A DNA stretch of 64,000 nucleotides from Tritrichomonas musculus (lineage: Eukaryota; Parabasalia; Tritrichomonadida; Tritrichomonadidae): positions 930,001-994,000 of the forward strand of contig JAPFFF010000040.1 of assembly GCA_039105265.1 (NCBI GenBank), in the 5' to 3' direction. Of this stretch, positions 59,911 to 64,000 are shown one piece after another; the stretch's first letter is position 1, and each line of letters starts with the position of its first letter. A program made the translations under genes and the position numbers. The notes beneath the pieces were generated by a model. That model was given only the letters and a program-made list of their open reading frames with translations, was not told the DNA's origin and made no database searches.

Positions 59911-61059
59911 CTATACTACTTCAAATTCCATTTGTTCAGTGATTTGACCATTTTTAAATTGAATTTGGACAGCCATTCCAGCCGATTTGAATTCAGCCCG
60001 GCCGTTTGTTTGAGAACACATTTGATGTAAAGCTTGATAAATTTTCAATTTTTGATTTGCTGCAGGTGAGAGGCAAAATATGGTCTCAAAATTTGAAAGG
60101 AACCACTTTGTTCCTCTGAAAATTGTTTCAAGTGGCTGCAATTGATCGGAGGAGTGAGCTTCTAAATAGTGGACAATGATGTTTTCTTTATCTAAGTCTA
60201 TCTGATTAAATGCTAATTTATGAGCTGGAAGTCCATCAGTGATTATCACCATTTTGCCGAAGTATTTGTGATTTTCTCTTTGAATGTGTAATTCAGGGAT
60301 AAAAACTTCATTTAACCATAAAAGAAATGAGCGCGCATTTACGAAGCCGGAATCAGTTCCAACAATTTGAACGGTATCTTTAGAAATGTAATTAAACAAA
60401 TTAATTTGTTTAATGGTGGACCTTTCTTCAATTGTAAATTGTAGATGGCAAAACAATCCAATAGGAGAAATGCAAGCAATGCATGATGCACGTTTCCCTG
60501 CTCGCTCAATTGGATATGATGCTTCATTCTTGTCATAATTGCTGGGAACAATTACAATTTTTTGGACAGTATCACCAAATTTTGTTTGTCCCATCTCATC
60601 TATATTAACACAAAAATGAGGTGGGACACCTTGGATAGCTCTTCTTAATTCCATAAGATTATCCTCGATTTGTTGAATGGTTACATTCATCCTATCGCTT
60701 TCTACAAGTTTGGCATTACAAGGTCTAAAAAATTTATGAAGCTCATTATATATTAGATATCTGAATGTATCTCGAAGTAACATTTTACCATATTTTTCAT
60801 ATATGAATGTTTGTATATCTTCATAGGTTGGATATTTTGAAAGTAAAATTATGTATTTTTACTTAAAAACTTGAAGTTCAATTTCATTTAAGGAAGGAGG
60901 TCTTCCATCAGGTCGCTTTCCTCTGAGAAAATTTAAATGATGGCGATGTATAACGAACCTTGTTTTACCAAAAACCATTCCTATTCTATTATAAGAGACA
61001 ATGATTTTATCATTTCTGAGGTAGTAATACTCCTACTTGGTCTGTGAAGGTTGTTGCAT
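59911..61059 (-). pseudogene. DDE transposase pseudogene, Tc1/mariner-pogo type
   Basis: A single reading frame from the ATG at 61059 can be followed for 383 codons but is interrupted by TAG (61033-61035) and TAA (60859-60861). The N-terminal part has the HTH-like phrase GRPPSLNEIELQVF. The catalytic core follows: CVNIDEMGQ with the first Asp, VIITDGLPAH with the second Asp, and SSDQLQPLE near the third acidic position. This matches the DDE_1 domain of pogo/Tigger and related elements. Its last codons read into the terminus of the Polinton-like element at 59920, so the original C-terminus is missing, probably cut off by that insertion. No transposition activity is expected. Confidence 0.75.
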
Positions 61060-61301
61060 TTTTAAAAAAGATATCATTTACTGCTTGATTAAAAGCAACC
61101 TTTTCATCATTGCTTAATGAATGTAATTCAGATATAATTTGTAGCGGAGGTAACATTTTGGAAAGTGTCATTTACAGAGTTGGACATGCAAAATGGGAAA
61201 GCCTCTCAATCTTCTCAATCCACTTTTTAAAAACTTTTTTTGAATACCCATTCAAACTGGTTATCGGCGTTTTTGTTTTTTCCCGCCAAAAATTGAATTA
61301 A

Positions 61302-61532
61302 TTGCCTTACTATTTGGGAAATTTTGAATAGAAAAATATGATTTTTCGATTTTAAAAAAATGTATTATTTATAATGTTATTTATTTATTTTTTTAAAAAA
61401 ATAAATAAAGTTTATAGAAAAAATTTTGGGATATTTACATTTTATTTTAGTTTTTTAGATTTATTTTTTTGCCTTACTAAATGGGAATTTTGACACTCTA
61501 AAATTGAATGGTTTTGCCTTTCTAAATGGGAA
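61302..61532. repeat. Subterminal repeats TTGCCTT(A/T)CTA..TGGGAA
   Basis: Three copies at 61302-61320, 61470-61487 and 61514-61532. A fourth is at 62240-62258, and an inverted copy at 63444-63463 near the opposite end. They point inward from both ends, as transposase binding sites would. Binding is inference. Confidence 0.7.
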
Positions 61533-62516
61533 ACTTTCTGAGGAAATTTTGTATGATTTAAAAATTTATTAATAACTCAATATATATTATGTTTCAAGAA
61601 ACTTTATTCTTATAGTTTTAATTTATATTTAAGAGAAGGTTTTGTTGAAATGACGTTGATATTGTATTTTATGTGAGATTAAATATTCAAATATTTTGTA
61701 TCTTTTTCAAAAAATAGGTTTTAAAATATACTTGCAAATATGAAGCTTGCGTTGAATTTCATTATTTAAAAAGATATAAGTTATACAATGAACATTGAGT
61801 GCTTCTAATTTTAATTTTATATAATAAGGAGTATTTTCATCGAATTTAGGACCTTTTATGCAATTTTATTCAAAGAGAAAATATGGCATCACATTTTGAG
61901 CAATAAAAAATAAAAGTTATTGAATAATTTCTTTTTAACCTTCTTTTTGCTTTTATAGATCACCATTATTAGTATACCATTGATCCTATTCCAAAATAAA
62001 GTCAGAAATACTTGTAGTTGCTCTTTTTCTTGTATCTATTTAAAACATAAAACGAATAAGGATCTTTAACTATGTTTTAACTATACTTGAAAATTATCTA
62101 TCTATATTACTATTATAATTCTTTGGTATTTTCATGCCTGATAAAGTTATTGGATCAAAATTCGCTTTTGGAGTAGGATTTTTAAACATTAAAATATCTA
62201 TTTTCCAAATTGATTAAAAGTGAAACTTTTTCTGAGAAATTGCCTTTCTATTTGGGAAGGTTTGAATAGTAGATCATTATTAAACAACATTATTCACATG
62301 CAACACAGTTGTTAAATAATTATGACAAGTAACATTACTTTTATTAAATTATATTCTCATTAAAATTTTCTTAAAAATTTTATTTTTTCAAAATAAAGAT
62401 ATCAGGTTAATCGTTTTAAATAATTTAAATAATATAATTATATATAAAAATCTATAAAATATTACATATATAATTGACACTTAATTTTGTTTTACTATGC
62501 AATTTTTTGAGATATA

Positions 62517-63403
62517 GGGGGGACAAAAAGTGCTTTCCTTTGATATAAAAATATTTCAATAATTAAGATAAACATATAAAACTCTTAATGAATATTCTTT
62601 ATTGAGTTCTTCATATAAAAAAATAAATTTGATGTTGATTGTTTAACATGGCACTTTTCAAAGTACGTTTATATTTTTATGATACTTTTAAAATTGGCGA
62701 TTTTTGATTTTTTGAAAAGAAGTTTTTAGTTGTTTTTTGCTATGTGAATATAAACAAAACATACAGTAATTAAATAATATATAATAAAATATTATCTTTT
62801 TATTTTATTTGAGATGAAAATTAAAAAAATGTATGTTTGAATAAACAGTAAAAAACAGCATAAAAATTAATGTTAGTCAAAAATGATCTCAGACATCAAT
62901 TATTCTATTTTTATTTAATATAGCAATACTATAAACAATAAAATAAAGTGTGTCCTCTATTTGGAAAGTGAAATGATTTTTTAATTGTTTAAAAACAAAG
63001 GTGTATTGATTGTAAATTAGTTTTATAAATATAATTATATATTTAATAAATGATTGTTTTTATAAAAAGAATATTCAGCTGAAATAGTATTAATTGTTAA
63101 AAAGATATTTTCAAAACAAAAATTCACTTCACTTTCCTAATAGAGGACATACTTTATAAATATATAAAATATTTTTAAAAATCAGCTTTTTGGTATATTT
63201 ATAGAGTATGTTTTTAAAATGATAGATTAAAAATGGTATAAAAAATATAAACGTACATATAAAAGTGACACATAATTCAATCATGATTAAACAAACATTG
63301 GAAATGTGCGTAACTCAATAAAGATTATAACGGTATGTTTTAATGTGATTATTTTAAAAACATTGATATTTTTAATTGAATGGAAAAGACTTTTTGTCCC
63401 CCC
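62517..63403. mobile_element. Nested TA-flanked element with long inverted repeats, 887 bp
   Basis: The ends GGGGGGACAAAAAGTGCTTTCC and (inverse) GGGGGGACAAAAAGTCTTTTCC are complementary over 22 bp apart from two mismatches, with TA on both sides (62515-62516 and 63404-63405). Imperfect complementarity continues inward for about 170 bp; for example, GTACGTTTATATTTTTAT near 62662 pairs with its complement near 63245. No coding capacity. It lies wholly within 61175-63577. Confidence 0.7.
62946..63154. mobile_element. Innermost nested MITE, 209 bp, TA-flanked
   Basis: The ends AAGTGTGTCCTCTATTTGG and (inverse) AAGTATGTCCTCTATTAGG continue as matching arms to GAAAGTGAA, about 26 bp with two mismatches. 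TA flanks both sides (62944-62945 and 63155-63156). It sits inside the 887-bp element, so it inserted last. Non-coding; Tc1/mariner-type MITE by its target. Confidence 0.7.
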
Positions 63404-63579
63404 TATATTAAAAAAATTAATGTATAATTATCAGTATTCAAAGTTTCCCATTTAGTAAGGCAATTCTACAGAAAAAGTTTCAAGGTAATTTTACGCTATT
63501 GAAAAAAAATTGAATGAGATTGAATGAGTGATACTATTCAATTTTTTTTCAATTCCTATTTAGTATGTCCAACCCTGTA

Positions 63580-63926
63580 TGTCTTATTTCTAAAACGCAA
63601 AATTAAAAATAATGGGCAGGAATTATAAATTTTTATTGTCTTATATTTTACCATAATAAATTCACCTTTTTTAAGAAAATTCAATTGAGCTATATTTTCT
63701 GAACATTCTCAGAAAATTGAGAGCTTAATTGTTTATTTTTTGATAAAAAACTCTTTGAATTTTTTCTATTGAGCTGGACTTTATCTTGATACTATAAATA
63801 GTATTTTTAATCAAACAAACAGTAGTCAAAAATAACAGTTAAAGGCTAATATATAATTTATAAATAAGTCTTATAATTTCTCCACTTTTTTGAAATTTTT
63901 AAATTCCGCTAATGCTTTTTAAATTC

Positions 63927-63959
<33 letters not shown>

Positions 63960-64000
63960 AAAAAATTCACTTTTTCAAGAAAAAAATCTTAATTTTTTCG
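63580..64000. other. AT-rich sequence at the right window edge
   Basis: No gene seen. Contains an A-run of about 25 near 63929-63955. Confidence 0.4.

Larger units (their letters stand above)
58182..59920. mobile_element. Right part of a Polinton-like element carrying a helicase
   Basis: The right boundary is drawn at 59920, where the plus strand reads CTATACTATACTACT and then TCAAA. Read inward this is AGTAGTATAG, which shares AGTAG with the terminus of the complete element at 3653-7185. The outer 200 bp are GC-rich with hairpins, like a Polinton terminal repeat. The matching left end was not found in the window, so the element is partial. It carries a helicase gene that looks broken. The left boundary is unclear because satellite DNA adjoins. 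Confidence 0.5.
61175..63577. mobile_element. TA-flanked inverted-repeat transposon remnant, Tc1/mariner-pogo type
   Basis: The left end CAGAGTTGGACATGC (61175) and the complement of the right end CAGGGTTGGACATAC (63577) match over about 25 bp with a few differences. Both are flanked by TA (61173-61174 and 63578-63579), the usual Tc1/mariner target. Subterminal copies of TTGCCTTACTAAATGGGAA and variants lie at 61302, 61470, 61514 and 62240, and inverted at 63444-63463. No transposase lies inside; at least two smaller elements are nested within it. The transposase relic at 59911-61059 lies just outside the left end. Confidence 0.65.

Noticed and set aside
61110-61301. 63-codon plus-strand frame upstream of the transposase relic
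   Set aside because: Crosses the transposon end at 61175 and has no recognisable domain.

Overview
The window looks like nuclear DNA of a trichomonad (Parabasalia), most likely Tritrichomonas-like. This is inferred from several things: very AT-rich intergenic DNA; large intron-less genes; a BspA-like leucine-rich-repeat protein and a BTB-BACK-F5/8C protein; Polinton/Maverick-type elements; and a ribosomal protein promoter that matches the published Trichomonas M3 and M5 core elements (known for T. vaginalis). Several genes also carry TAAA at the stop codon, which resembles the trichomonad polyadenylation signal. No species can be fixed from sequence alone.

Layout. (1) 1-7190 is mobile: the edge of one Polinton-like element (adenain/Ulp1-type protease, HNH endonuclease, two small genes), then decayed sequence, then a compact 3.5-kb Polinton-derived element with AG-starting inverted repeats and a TCATT target duplication. 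(2) 7191-9229 is AT-rich with an exact 78-bp direct repeat. (3) 9230-46235 is a dense host block: protein kinase, BspA-like protein, ubiquitin protease, tRNA-Leu(AAG), Stealth/GlcNAc-1-phosphotransferase-like protein, BTB-BACK-F5/8C protein, SAC phosphoinositide phosphatase, a small unknown protein, ribosomal protein uS8, a CPSF-A/DDB1-like protein, a HAD hydrolase, pecanex, a giant BEACH-WD40 protein, a short ThiF/SAE1-like protein and a VPS34-type PI 3-kinase. (4) 46236-51492 is gene-poor and holds a small hAT-type MITE with an 8-bp target duplication plus other foldback DNA. (5) 51493-52878 is a CDF zinc transporter. (6) 53640-58185 is degenerate satellite-like DNA in two different arrays. 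(7) 58182-59920 is the right end of another Polinton-like element carrying a broken SF2 helicase; its terminus lies inside a Tc1/mariner-pogo-type transposase pseudogene (to 61059). (8) 61175-63577 is a nest of TA-flanked inverted-repeat transposons, at least three levels deep.

Functionally the host block is rich in endomembrane and phosphoinositide genes (SAC phosphatase, VPS34, BEACH, pecanex, Stealth phosphotransferase). There is no sign of an operon, and this clustering may be chance. The most notable observations are: the inverted repeat that supplies the same promoter and first 33 codons to two genes; the Polinton-like terminus inside a transposase gene; the three-level transposon nest; the mosaic satellite; and the marked within-gene shift to higher GC toward the 3' ends of several long genes.
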